From Chara braunii (Eukaryota; Streptophyta; Charophyceae; Charales; Characeae): a DNA stretch of 23,516 bases. The notes beneath the pieces were generated by a model. It ran no database searches. It worked only from the letters and a program-made list of their open reading frames with translations, and was not told the DNA's origin. A program made the translations under genes and the position numbers. Shown one piece after another: positions 1-9,869 of the stretch (positions are counted from its first letter, which is position 1; each line of letters opens with the position of its first letter). The stretch lies in contig BFEA01001217.1 of NCBI GenBank assembly GCA_003427395.1, positions 1-23,516 on the forward strand, in the 5' to 3' direction.

Positions 1-165
1 GAAATGACGGTCTCTAGTTGTGCTCAGTGCACCCATCCATCTTGCTGTCTTTGGGGGTTACTCTTAAAATCTAGTGCGTGCAGAATCAGGGGTACCCTGA
101 GTTCTCATAATTCCTGCAGCCCGGTCATCCCAAAGCACTGTCAAAACGCGGACTTAACCCTGAGC
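1..165. other. Window edge, probable continuation of LINE-1, not interpretable
   Basis: No frame gives recognisable continuation of the ORF2 C-terminus over these bases, and several stops occur in each minus-strand frame. The stretch may be a decayed part of LINE-1 ORF2 or flanking DNA. I see no poly(A) or other 3'-end signal. Confidence 0.3.
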
Positions 166-640
166 CTAAACCCTTAAACTGCCGTTTTCAGGCGGCGCAC
201 TACTTGTGGCCGCCTGACATTGTCCTGGTTTCCACTTGGAGCATTTGAGGTTATTCCCATCCAAAATTTCTTCAATCTTCCAAAAGAATCTTCCTTCTTC
301 ATCATCCACTACCCACATTCCCTTCTTGAATGGTTCGGTACGCAGTATGTCAATCCACTTTGCAGGGACTGCCTGTTGGATAAGGAATAGGCAGTTGTGC
401 AAGGTGCGATCGACACCAATTACTGCTGCTATTTCCCTTTCTGATTTTCAATCTTTCCTCTTTTCATCCCACAGATCCCTGATCTGTGATATCCCTTTCC
501 GTACCCATTTCAAACCAAAACCTCCTGCATTGCTCATGATCTTCAAGGGATGACCTTGGGGAGTCTTGATAAGCTGATTTTCGAAGACATGTTGGAGGAG
601 AACTCTGAAACTCTGAGCATTGTAGGTAGAAGCGTCTTCC
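166..640 (-). pseudogene. LINE-1 ORF2 part 4: post-RT region after a frameshift
   Basis: From about 640 the protein continues one frame away: SFRVLLQHVFENQLIKT, NAGGFGLKWVRKG and IRDLWDEKRKD. These align by eye with LLCQLLFENPAILDQ and GSFGQSWVKRG in LINE-2 and with GAFGRSWVEKG and VGDLWDD in LINE-3. A TGA at 450-448 interrupts it, but the frame is open afterwards (KSEREIAAVIGVDRT, then HNCLFLIQQAVPAKW, the equivalent of RRQQIIQAISHHW in LINE-3). It ends with TAG at 168-166. The zf-RVT finger is not reached. Confidence 0.8.
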
Positions 641-1898
641 ATGCCTGCAGAATTGGCTTCCAAACTTCCGATTGGATCCTTTTGTTAAGGAACGGATGAA
701 GTAACAGACAGACCCAAACATCTTTGAGCCTGGACAGTCCCCATTCCTTGGCCAGCAAGGCCTCTGCCAGTAAGATCCATGGTTTTCTAACAGGATCAAG
801 AAGACCCCTTATCACCCATTTGTACAGGAGGGTTTGGTTTTGGATCAGTGGGTCCAATATACCCAGGCCTCCATTATTGCGTTTTTTGGTGATCTTCCAC
901 CATGCAACTTTGGGCAGAGCATTACCACATTCCACTGTGCCTTTCCACAGGTAGTTCGCAGACTTCTTTCGGATTCTCTTGGCTGATGATGGTGCCAATG
1001 CCCTGATGGTAAGAACATACCAGAGGACTGAAAATACCACCGCATTGACGACTAAGGCTCTTCCAAACAGAGAAATGGACCAGAAGGATGACCATCTGGT
1101 TAGTCTGTTATAGACCTTGTCCTCAAGGAGTTGATTTTGTCTAACTTGGCAGTTTGAAAAGGATATCTCCACTCCCAGAAAACATTCCGAAGAATCACTA
1201 GATCTGAGTTCTAAGCCTAAGTCCACGGCCAGTGGGGATTCATCACAGGTTAATGCGACTGACTTGTTCCAGCTAATCCTCGCCTCCGAGGCTTCTTCAA
1301 AGAGAGAGAGGCAGTTTAAAACCGCTTGCAAGGATGAAACGAAGTTCGTGGAGATGACCGACAGGTCATCTGCAAGCGCCGAGGCTCTGATTCTATGCTG
1401 GGCATCCAATCTGAGTCCTCTGATGTTAGGCGAGGCTCTGATCATATCCAGAAGAACCTCCTGTTGGAGGACGTACAGCAGGGGGGCCAGGGGGCATCCC
1501 TGGCGTAGGGATCTCGTGAGGGTAAAAGGGTCAGATTTCATACCATTGACAATAACAGACGCTTGGGAATCTAAGTATAGAAATTTGACCCATGTCCTGA
1601 AGTTGGGACCGAATCCCCTCCTAGCTAGAACTTCTAGGGTAAAACTCCAGTTCACCCTGTCGTACGCTTTCTCAAAATCGATCAAGAGTATGACTTCATC
1701 AGATTGTCGGTCTTTAATGACTTCCATCACCTGTATAATTGTGAACACATCATCCAATACTTGTCTGCCTGCCACGAAGCCGGACTGATCCGGATGTACT
1801 AGGGTGGGTATGATTTTACGGATTCTTAATGAAAGAACCTTGGATAGCAGTTTCCCTGAGAGTAATTGGTCGCCAATTACGGACCTCCGCCTTATCAT
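543..1898 (-). pseudogene. LINE-1 ORF2 part 3: reverse transcriptase core and post-RT region
   Basis: This is a 451-residue stretch in the same frame as the endonuclease. RT landmarks: DQSGFVAGRQVLDD (37-50); motif A LLIDFEKAYDRVNW (Asp74); motif B SLRQGCPLAPLL (130-141); motif C ALADDLSVI (Asp177, Asp178); then SWNKS and FLGVEI of the D/E region. The post-RT part has YLWKG, NGGLGILDP and KEWGLSRLKDVW, shared with LINE-2. The catalytic Asp triad is intact. The true protein leaves this frame at about 615-640; the last 20 or so residues read here are out of frame. Confidence 0.9.
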
Positions 1899-1917
1899 TC
1901 TTCTTGTGCATTAGGGA
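1862..1917 (-). other. Frame-shifted island of LINE-1 RT between two compensating indels
   Basis: Flanking RT sequence on both sides is in one frame, but this stretch makes RT sense only in another: AISLMHKKNDKAEVRNWRP then ITL, the block NWRPI(S/T)L of L1 RT. The flanking frame resumes with LSGKLLSKVLSLR. At the junction near 1862-1870 the coding strand reads ATTACTCTCAGGG. One more CT unit would join ITL to LSGK in frame, which suggests loss of one CT from a short CT run. The upstream indel lies around 1912-1920, within GAGCTATTTCCC. Confidence 0.75.
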
Positions 1918-2441
1918 AATAGCTCTTCCATCATTCCTTTTCCCAGACAACGGCCTTCCAACACATTGTTGAATATTTTGAGGAGGATAGGACCAAAAAC
2001 TGGCCAGAAGGTACTATAAAATTCTATAGGTAGTCCATCTGGTCCAGGGCACTTTCCAATTGCCATGTTGTTCTTAAATCTGGATAATTCTTCCAATGAG
2101 ATTTTATCGTCCAGCTCGGTTCTGCTTGTCTGTGATATCTGAGGCATGTTATTGCCCCACAATTCTTCTTCCTTGTCCGGGCTCACCAAGGGAGCATCCG
2201 GGTTCTTTCCTGATTTCAAGAGGTCAGCATAGAAGATTTTCACATACTTGCAGATGTCATCTGTTGTTCGTGCTACTGGGGCGTCTGAGTCAAAAGGGTG
2301 GTTCATCTCTCTCATAATAGACTGACCTCCCTTTTGAGATGCTTTAGAAAAGAACTGTTTGGTCATCCTGTCCTGTCCCAAGATATTAGACACTGCCCAA
2401 TGCTGTGCCCATTGCTCTTCCCGTTGGATTTGATAATTTTG
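1911..2441 (-). pseudogene. LINE-1 ORF2 part 2: linker and start of reverse transcriptase
   Basis: This continues in the frame of the endonuclease directly after the TGA at 2444-2442. The linker reads QREEQWAQHW, then GQDRMTKQFF, the equivalent of the GDxNTKFFH box before the RT in plant L1 elements. KCPGPDGLPIEFYSTFW is the RT entry motif (block 0/1). The frame reaches MMEELFP and then TAA at 1913-1911. That TAA is read only because the frame is shifted here; the expected downstream protein is in a neighbouring frame (see the frameshift entry). Confidence 0.85.
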
Positions 2442-3521
2442 TCATTCCGTTGAGATTCTTTCTCTCTTTTCCACCCAGTAATCCATATCATGATTGGTTG
2501 AAATCAATCTCTTCTCAATGGCTTCAATCTGCCTGCAGAAAGAGTCCTCTTTCCTTAGGCGATCTCGGGCCAGAACAAAGGAAAAAAATTGCAACCAACC
2601 AGCCGTTTCTCTGATCCCTTGATCAAAACTGTCAACCAGTTCACATTCCTCCATTTCCTGCGAGTTCCATTGAGCCCAAAAATCCTGAACCCATTCCTTG
2701 ACCCCATCATCATCCAGTGTGCAGAGATTTAAACGAAAAATCTCTTTCTTTCTGATCACATTATTCTTAGCACTAATCCTATCCCAAATTGCAGACCGTA
2801 CCAACCAGTAATCAAGCCGTTTTTGGATAAACGGACCATATGCTGAGGACCAAGTGAAAGTCTGAGTGAGAGGGTTTAATTCTCGGTAAACATCACGCAG
2901 GTCATGCTCCCTGATAAAGTCTTTGAGTGCTCTTGCATCAGCAAGATTACCGTTCCCAGTGGAGGAGTCCAGGCTGGTGTCCACTGCAATGTTCCAGTCT
3001 CCCCCAATAACCAGATTGAAGGGGTCTGGTATGATGTGATCAATTGCTTCCATAAACAGAGATCTTTCTCTGTGGTCTGACGACATGTACATGGAGAAAA
3101 ATACCCATTCCTCATGCTCAATCTGCAGCTTCACCCAATTCCAGCGACCAAAGGAGTCTGCCCAGTGATCTATTGTTGTGCAATGAAGATCCTTGTGGAC
3201 GAGGATTGCGGTCCCTCCTTTTGATCCCTCTGCTGGGGACCACCATTGGGGACCAGACCACCAACCCGCAATTTCATCAATCTTTGTCTGATTTAATTTC
3301 GTTTCTTGTAGCAGGATTATTTTAGCATGATTTTGATGAATCCATGTCTTAAGTTGGGATTTCTTCCTCCTGCCATTTCCATCACCCAGGCCACGAACGT
3401 TCCAAGATACCACTCGTATTTTATCATTCATTATTCGTTGGTTGAATACCCCTAGATTGGACGGGCGTAGCAACTGATTGTCAGGGAGCCTTGACGAGAT
3501 CTTTGAAGTGCCTAGAGGCAA
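2442..3521 (-). pseudogene. LINE-1 ORF2 part 1: APE-type endonuclease domain
   Basis: In L1 elements this domain nicks target DNA to prime reverse transcription. The first Met is at 3521, inside ORF1; a second Met at 3431 (residue 31) directly precedes the domain and could be the real start. Motifs in order: SWNVRGL (Asn41), LQETK (Glu73), a Tyr in FFSMYMSS (Tyr145), GGDWN (Asp175, Asn177), TFTW (221-224) and RLDYWL (235-240). The SDH motif with the catalytic histidine, expected some 20-30 residues after RLDYWL, is not visible: the sequence goes to FRLNLCTLDDDG almost at once. The frame ends with TGA at 2444-2442, but the same frame stays open beyond it into the RT linker, so this is a nonsense change inside ORF2. 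Confidence 0.85.
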
Positions 3522-5712
3522 AATTCCTGGCCCCTGCTAAGTGTTTGTTGAGGGGTACCAGGCAGGTTCCTCTTATCTCGTCCAGTAATAGGATCAAGTC
3601 AAGATCCCCCTTACTGGGGACGCGCAACCATTGAGAGGACACCCAATGCAGGCCTGCATCGGCTAACCTGAGATCCATCCCTGAGATCGGTCGCGCTATT
3701 AGGAGGGCAAAGTAGAAGAGGTGGGTCTGTTCTGAAGCTCCCGAGGTAGGGTCGCTTCGGTCCAGTGCGTATCCTGGAGTCAGCTTAACCTCATATATGC
3801 CTTTCAGGAAGTCCTGTGTAATGTGAAGGATCCCCTCCAAATCTGGCGTGTTGTCAACTTTCCAGGTCAGAAGCAAAAAGGGGCCCTGAGGTTGTGAGAT
3901 TAACAACCATTGCGGATCCCCCGGGCTGTCCCTGAAAATAATTGGACAGATTACATGGCTCGCTGTTCCTCCCTGTTGTACTACCGATGCAGGGATTGTT
4001 CCTGTCGGTTTCCCTTTGCCCCTGCCTATCGATGAATGTGAGTTGAGTTTCTGAGTACCCAATCCAGCTTGCAGTGAAACCTCTTCCTGTAGCGAGGACG
4101 CTTCGAGGTTGTGAATCAACTGTGAGACCATCAAATGTCCATCAACAGCATGTGGGGAGGATACTGGAGACGTACAAGGGCTCTTGGCAGGGGATAACTC
4201 CCCAGCCAAATCGTTAGAACCACCCCCTGGAAAAACTCTTTTGGGAGTGGTAATGGAAAGGCTTGCGTTTTGGGGCCCTTTGTTGTTCGCTGGCTTATTC
4301 TGCGAGGAGGTTGCAGTTCGTCTGTTCCCTTTTACAAAATTCCTTGTCGTGCCCATCCCTCTTCCGGTTGAAAATTGGAAGGATGAAGTGTGTTGTACTG
4401 CACCAAACTGGTTCAGCATTGTTGGATGGGAAGCAGATGAAGGTTGTTGGTGGAACTGGTCACTGTTGAAATTGGGGAAAGGATTTTCGGTGGTACTAGT
4501 GAGCGGGACTGTACTTGTCCGGGGTTGTTGAGAAGGACCAGGGGAAGCGGTTGGGTCTGACTGTGATCCTTGAAACGTTCGAGTGTCACTCGTCTTATTT
4601 CCCGGACCCTCTGTCATGACTACATCCTCTGGCCTACCTTTTGTCCCTTGGCCATCGTTGGGGCCATGGTCAACCTTTTGAGTAACCGGTTCGTCGCTCC
4701 TTTCCTCAGTCCCTGGATCCTGATTGCCAGAAGGGGGAGGACGGTATCCTGATTTGTCACTCTCTATTGGGTTCTTTCCCTCTTCTTGTTGTCGTTTAGG
4801 GTCAGGTGCCCTGAATCCCTTTCCTTTGTTCCTTGAGTTAGGTGCTTCGTCAAATTTCTTTTTCTGATTAGCATCCTTGGTGAAACTCCTATCGCAATCT
4901 TTGGATTCGTGACCGACGTACCATCGACAGTGCTTGCAATACGGAGTGAAACTGTCAACCAGATCTGCCGTGAGAGGCTCCAACCCAAACTGAAGATTAG
5001 TTTGGGGACATAAATTTTTATCGGACCCAGACTGTAATCCAAACTTGAAATTAATAAGGTGAGGAAAGTCTTCATCGTTGATTGGATCGAAATCTTTAAC
5101 CACCTTCCCAATTGCCTGATCGATCAGTGACCGAATGCAGGAAGAAGCACCCAAGGGCACACGGACTGCCATGACCCAATAATTCTCTCCTCTTTCCTGA
5201 TCCCGGTAGCTCTCCCACTCTTCTTTAGGTAGTCAGGATCTGACAAAAACCTTATACCATTTTTGTTTGAGCTTAAATTTATCCACCTCATTTTTCAGAA
5301 AGATCGATCTGATTTCTTCATTCCTTGCCACGTACGATACCATGTGCTTTCCTTCAACGTGAGTCGTTCCTCTTCCCAGAGCAAGCATCTGTGGGGAGAG
5401 TTTTGTTCCTTCAATATTCCGGATGAAAGACAATTTTTCTGCCGTACTAAGGTTCTTTGCTGCACCGTTGAATGAGTAAACGATTGTGTGTTCTTTCAGC
5501 CATTGATTCTGGATTTTCTTGAATTCTTCGTAGGGAACACCATGAATTACCCCATTTATTCTAGTTACTTTGAGATATTTATTAATATCAGGCACGTTCC
5601 CTTGCAGGAAGCATGCCTGCAAAAGCGAACGGATTCTCGATTCTTCTTGTTTATCAATTGGCTCACTCCAATCTTCCGTTGGAGGTTCGACGAGATCCCC
5701 TTCCTGATTCAT
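3481..5712 (-). pseudogene. LINE-1 ORF1 (nucleic-acid-binding protein), one internal TGA
   Basis: Two open stretches, 5712-5233 (159 aa) and 5172-3481 (563 aa from its first Met), lie in the same frame. Only a TGA at 5235-5233 separates them, and the codons between are open (LPKEEWES and so on). Read through, the protein would be about 743 residues. A zinc knuckle CKHCRWYVGHESKDC lies about 85 residues after the 5172 Met. It has C-X2-C-X5-H-X4-C spacing, one residue more than the usual X4. The region before it (WVMAVRVPLGASSC...IGKVVKDFDPIN) resembles the plant DUF4283-like ORF1 layout; that is an inference from pattern. The C-terminal half is rich in Ser, Pro, Thr and Asn and probably disordered. 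By family knowledge the product packages LINE RNA. The stop at 3481 is also TGA. Confidence 0.8.
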
Positions 5713-7140
5713 CCGGTCGGGGGGAAAAAGGAAAAAGTCAACTGACGTATTAGAGACAACTATTACTTATGAGTTTATGGTGAAAAACCGAGATGATTCA
5801 CTGGTAAATAGGGTTGGCGGAAGGTCGATAAGAGAAAGTTAGGTCGATCCTATATTGGAGACTGGGTTATATTCATCCGGCCCCATATTCCTTCGACTGG
5901 TAATTGTGTAGGAGGGGAACGAGCGGAGAAGGTTATTTAGCAGTATTGCATAAAGGGTAGTCAGAGGGAGAGGAGTTTCAGGTCGAGGTCAGGGCGGGAA
6001 TAAATTAGGGGCAGATCGGGTTCAATATCATCTTAGAAGACTATGGTAAAGAGAAGACCTAAATAATGGATGGAGGATACTCTATAAGAGTATTACTTGA
6101 ATAGGAGGTCGAGAGCCAAAGCGGTGAGGGGCGGAAACTGTATTTACCTAATTTAACGTGGGACGTATTCCATGTGAATTTGATTCTCCAAAACAAATCT
6201 CAGGCTAGACGGGCGCCAAGAGTGGTTTCCCGGAGTCGGTTGAATGGCTATTTCTGTTTGGTAGGGTGGACCCGCCTACGTTGTAGGGAGCTGGGCCTAC
6301 GTTACTATCGCGTTTGCTTAGTAGCAAAAATCGTTGTTCCGGATCCTGCCCTAAATTGGGAGGATGTGAACAGTGGTTGAAGAAAAAGAAATAAGTTTTA
6401 GAGAACGAGGCAATAGGTCCTACAATGATACCTTATTGGCCGTTCCCCGAAGAGGAATCTCTCTCAATCATGAGCGACCAAGTATGGAATTTCCATATGT
6501 GCGTAGGTACAAGAGAAAACGAACAGGGGATTCCCAAATGGTATTATTGAGGAAAATAAGGGGATCGAGAGTCCAGAAAGACTCGCAGAGTTCGGAGGGA
6601 AGATGAAGTTTACTAGTTTTAGTAATCTTCCGCTTGGAATCGACTCAATTGTTGATGTTACTAAAAACCAGCAAAAGCCAAAGCTTTAGAAGATTGTGGA
6701 ACAGACAGGATTCAAAATAATAAGAATAGTGTGGGAGGGGAGGGGAAAGGGAAGATTCTTACCATCCATATAGCGGACGAATATTCATGGAACCGCGGTG
6801 AGTACGAAAACTTCACCTGCGGTAAGCTAGAGACAAAACGCCACCCGAGCGTTCCGCCATCATTGTGTCTGAATGTGACTGAAAATCATGGGAAGAAAGT
6901 CAAGGAAGGAGGACATTGCCCCGGTCTCTACGCACTCTCAATTCAGGCCGGAGACCGCCTGAAAGCCCTGCTCATGGCTGGAGTGCTGCCCTTCCACCAT
7001 AGCCGTCGGTGTTTAACCAACAATGGTAGAATTAGGTTAGAATGGTAACCTTGCGCGTTACCTCTTGCTGTCGCAGACGCGCGGATAGCACCGCTTCAGC
7101 GTTACCGGTCGCCTCCTCCCTGCAATCATGTTTTTCACCT
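5713..7140 (-). other. Non-coding stretch upstream of LINE-1 ORF1, possible long 5' UTR
   Basis: Only short unconvincing ORFs occur on either strand; the longest is plus-strand 6731-7048, 105 aa, with no recognisable domain. The position directly 5' of ORF1, followed by a TATA-like box at its far end, would fit a long LINE 5' untranslated and promoter region. I have no independent evidence for where the element starts. Confidence 0.35.
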
Positions 7141-7142
7141 GA

Positions 7143-7160
7143 GTCTTTTTATAGATATAT
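7143..7160 (-). promoter_or_regulatory. TATA-like box on the minus strand
   Basis: The minus strand reads ATATATCTATAAAAAGACTC, a good TATA match pointing towards LINE-1, about 1.4 kb upstream of its ORF1. It could be the element's own promoter or chance in an AT-rich spot. Confidence 0.25.
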
Positions 7161-7201
7161 TGCAAAAAACTTCACCTAGGAGAGTGCCAGGGGTAGTTTG
7201 T

Positions 7202-7257
7202 AGGAACTATGTTCCTCTCGGTCGCGGTGGGCCGCGCACCGGACCGTGGTAGGTCCG
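7202..7257. repeat. Three consecutive small perfect stem-loops
   Basis: AGGAAC-tat-GTTCCT (7202-7216), CGCGG-tggg-CCGCG (7223-7236) and CGGACC-gtggta-GGTCCG (7240-7257) follow one another with only 3-6 bases between. All stems are perfect. No known RNA family is recognised. Confidence 0.5.
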
Positions 7258-7263
7258 AGTATA

Positions 7264-7299
7264 GCTTAGGGTAGGTTAGGGTTAGGGTAGGTTAGGGTC
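7264..7299 (+). repeat. Degenerate telomere-like TTAGGG/TAGG tract
   Basis: Alternating TTAGGG and TAGG units are read on the plus strand (TTAGGGTAGG, TTAGGG, TTAGGGTAGG, TTAGGGT). A further irregular AGGGTTAGTAGG follows near 7313. It is too short and irregular to be a chromosome end. Confidence 0.5.
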
Positions 7300-7438
7300 T
7301 GTCAGAGTAGCAGGGTTAGTAGGATAGGGAGGTTAGCGGTTACTCAGGGAAACATAATAGATTCAGTTGCCTGCAGAGGCGCTGAATTGTGGGAAGACTC
7401 TTTTTTCTGGTTTAAGAAGTGAACATGGTTTGGTTTAA

Positions 7439-7639
7439 GCTAAACTGATTGATGCTGTCGGGATAACTCCGGGTGGAATTGTGAGGTACCCAGCCTCGGA
7501 GCTCTCTCTTTTTCTTTCTTTTTTTTTTCTTTTTTTTCTTTTTTTTTTCAAACCAATTGCACTTTCCTTATAAACTTCAGTTCGAGGCCGGGGACCTCAC
7601 AATTCAACCCGGGGTACTGACAGCATCAACCAACTTAGC
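7439..7639. mobile_element. Fold-back (inverted-repeat) element with pyrimidine core
   Basis: The left arm 7439-7499 and right arm 7583-7639 are inverted copies of about 57-61 bp, roughly 80% alike by eye; both contain GGAATTGTGAGGT or its complement ACCTCACAATTC. The core (7505-7550) is a T-rich tract broken by single Cs. There is no coding capacity. A third copy of the right arm lies at 10799-10857. This fits a MITE or fold-back transposon; the superfamily is unknown. Confidence 0.65.
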
Positions 7640-8033
7640 TTATAGGCTTGCGCCTGCGGAAGAGTTCCTAACTACGACTTTCCAGAATCCTACCACAATC
7701 TTCTTAACACTCTTAAAATTTGAAACTTGTAGTAGATAAAAGCACCACTCGATAAGTAACTCTGCCGTACGCCTGTTAGGCCAGAACACTGCAACACCTT
7801 TGCTATCTTCAAAGCTATTCCAAGTACCTACTTTTGGAACTAGCACGGCCCATAGGATAGAATCCTAGTCCTACAGACACTCTCCTAACGGCCCACTGCG
7901 GCCCTATTAGCACCGAGTGGCCTGGTGCTTAGGATACTCTACAGGACTTCTCCTAATAAGACTGGGTTAGATCTTACGGAGCTGAGACTCCGAGGTACTC
8001 CGAAAGTCCTTCAGATGGTGATACCAAAGAGCA
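7640..8033 (-). other. Sequence between the fold-back element and LINE-2 stop codon, possible LINE-2 3' UTR
   Basis: This lies directly 3' of the LINE-2 TAA (8036-8034) on the minus strand. A 68-aa minus ORF (7846-7640) has no recognisable domain. No poly(A) tail in LINE sense is visible before the fold-back element, so the LINE-2 3' end is not located. Confidence 0.35.
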
Positions 8034-8861
8034 TTACTCGAGCTTGGCCTCCTCCCTGTTCGATAACCATGGGGAGAGGACCAGGCCTCTGTCACGATGC
8101 ACTGCTGCAAGCTTGAAGTTCTTTGCCCAAGTGCGCATGAACCAGCGGAGTTGTCGGTGGTTTCCTTTGCCTGCTTTGGCTTTCCTTCTCTTGTTGACCC
8201 GAATCGCCTGCCTCAGTCCTCTTTTGATGTGGTTTTTGATCTCAAGGTCAGACAGGGGCCTCTTCTGGAATCTCGCTCTGTTTCTGTCTGCCCAGATCAC
8301 TTCGCAGATCAGACCTCTCGTGGCCTGTGCCATATAACCCCAACCACAACTGGCTCCCACTTCTGAAGGTAGAAAGCCCAGTAGGACCCATTTCTCATCC
8401 CATGTTACCCCTGTTCCGCCCAACTCCCTCCAGTGGTGTGACCACCAGTTCCATATCCTTTTGGACGCTGGACAGACCCACCACAGATGGCGGGTGGATT
8501 CGAAAGGCCACCTGCATCTCGAGCATCCGAGTTCCACCTCCACTCCTCTGCCTCTCAGCCAGACTGCAGAAGGGGTGCTCAGTAGTGATAGTAGCCAGAG
8601 AATACTCACCTACTTGCCATTGGGTAGATCAGTCAAGGACTTCCACAGTCTCTCGAAGTTTGCGGCCTCCCCCGACATGTCCTCATGACATATCGCTTGC
8701 CAACGCTGAGTGGCTATCAAGGCCGGGGTCTTCATAACTTTGGCAGCGAGCTGGTAACCCCGCGTGGTGGAATACTCCAGCAGCCTCACTGGAGGGGATT
8801 CAGTGATTCCAGGTGACCAGCTCTAGGCATGCGGGTCTATGGATAGCTGCCTGAGTGAAGC
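8034..8861 (-). pseudogene. LINE-2 ORF2 C-terminus with zf-RVT-like CCHC finger
   Basis: This is in frame with the upstream parts and interrupted by TAG at 8825-8823 and 8612-8610. Before the second TAG the frame reads FERLWKSLTDLPNGK, aligning with GLWIQLPKLPPLRF of LINE-3. After it come WLLSLLSTPSAVWL and the finger CSRCRWPF...HLWWVCPASK, spacing C-X2-C-X8-H-X4-C, then RIWNWWSHHW and EVIWADRNRARF. The basic tail KNHIKRGLRQAIRVNKRRKA ends shortly before EEAKLE-TAA. The finger is of the zf-RVT kind found at plant L1 C-termini. Confidence 0.88.
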
Positions 8862-9869
8862 TCAACCTACCCAAGTCAGGGTGGGTACCTTTGAACTTTC
8901 ACTGCGCCCTCCAATTACCCTCACCTGCGGCGGGTTGTCCCAGGACCTAATGGTTGTCTCCTCCAATAGGGACAGGGAGTTCGAGTAGTCTACACATCTC
9001 CACCTCTCCACCCTTCTGAATCCGCTGGGGAGGATCTCCAGTACTTTCCATGTTATGTCATCTTTCTCTGTTCCTGATTTGTACCAGGTGCCAGGCGGGT
9101 CTACTCCTTCTGGGCCAAGCAGTTCCAACCACCTCTGTGGTATGGCTGCTATGATCTGTTGCCGGTGCTGTTCCACGCGTTGCAGTCCTCTCAATGTGAG
9201 CTTCACCTCCCCTAGCGGTTTCCAACTTCCCAATACGGGGCACCAGATATCCTCCATTCTCACCACACCTCTCTTCACCCAGGATTGGCCAAATGAGCCT
9301 GCTGAACCGTCCGCAGCCAGCGGGACACCGGTCTGATCCAGGATTGCAGGGTTCTCGAAAAGCAGCTGACAAAGGACCTCCTCCTTCGTGGTGGGGATGT
9401 GCGACATATCTGCGGGCGACTTATTCCATGCCTTTCGGACTGGCTCCCATAATGCTGACTTCAGACGTTTCTTCCCGAATGAAGCCATAAAGAAACAAGC
9501 CCACACGTCTTGGGGGCGACTCAGACCCCATTCCCCGCCTAATATGCGTTTTGCCAGTGTGACCCAATGCTCTCGGGAATGCACCATGGCCACCTTCACG
9601 ATCCAGCATCTGAGTTGGGCCTGGTTTTTCCGGGCTGGGTCTATTAGTCCCAGTCCACCTTTCTCCCGTGGGAAGGACAGGGTCTCCAACGCAACCTTGG
9701 AGATGAACCCCTCCCCATTCTGCGCCTTTGGCTTCCAGATGAAGCGGAAGATCAGCCTCCTTATAGCTTTCACAATACCCTCCGCAAGTTCCTTGACCGT
9801 TGTTACAAACCACAGGATGGAGAACAGGGTTGCGTTGATCACCAGCGCGTGGCCCATGATAAATAGGTG
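8862..9869 (-). pseudogene. LINE-2 ORF2: post-RT region
   Basis: This is in frame with the RT segment. It has MGHALVINATLFSILW, FIWKPKAQ, EKGGLGLIDPARKNQ, GGEWGLSRPQDVWAC, GSFGQSWVKRG and RVEQHRQQIIAAIPQRW, all with counterparts in LINE-1 and mostly in LINE-3. No catalytic role is known for this connector. It ends at TGA 8864-8862, and the frame continues beyond. Confidence 0.88.

Larger units (their letters stand above)
1..5712 (-). mobile_element. LINE-1: long, decayed L1-type retrotransposon, 3' end outside the window
   Basis: On the minus strand the order is ORF1 with a zinc knuckle (5712-3481), APE-type endonuclease (3521-2442), reverse transcriptase (about 2440-900) and post-RT region (about 900-166). 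ORF2 overlaps the end of ORF1 in another frame, as is common in two-ORF L1 elements. The copy is inactive as read: one stop in ORF1, and stops and frameshifts in ORF2. The zf-RVT finger seen in LINE-2 and LINE-3 is not reached before base 1, so the element continues outside the window or is truncated. The true 5' end is not defined and may lie up to about 7157, at a TATA-like box. No target-site duplication can be tested because the 3' end is missing. Confidence 0.9.

Noticed and set aside
4184-4531. 115-aa plus-strand ORF opposite LINE-1 ORF1.
   Set aside because: Antisense shadow of the ORF1 low-complexity region with no recognisable domain.
6731-7048. 105-aa plus-strand ORF upstream of LINE-1.
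   Set aside because: No recognised domain or promoter context, and the region is better explained as non-coding LINE upstream sequence.
8327-8737. 136-aa plus-strand ORF and others opposite LINE-2.
   Set aside because: Shadows of the LINE-2 reading frame, which has clear RT-family motifs on the minus strand.
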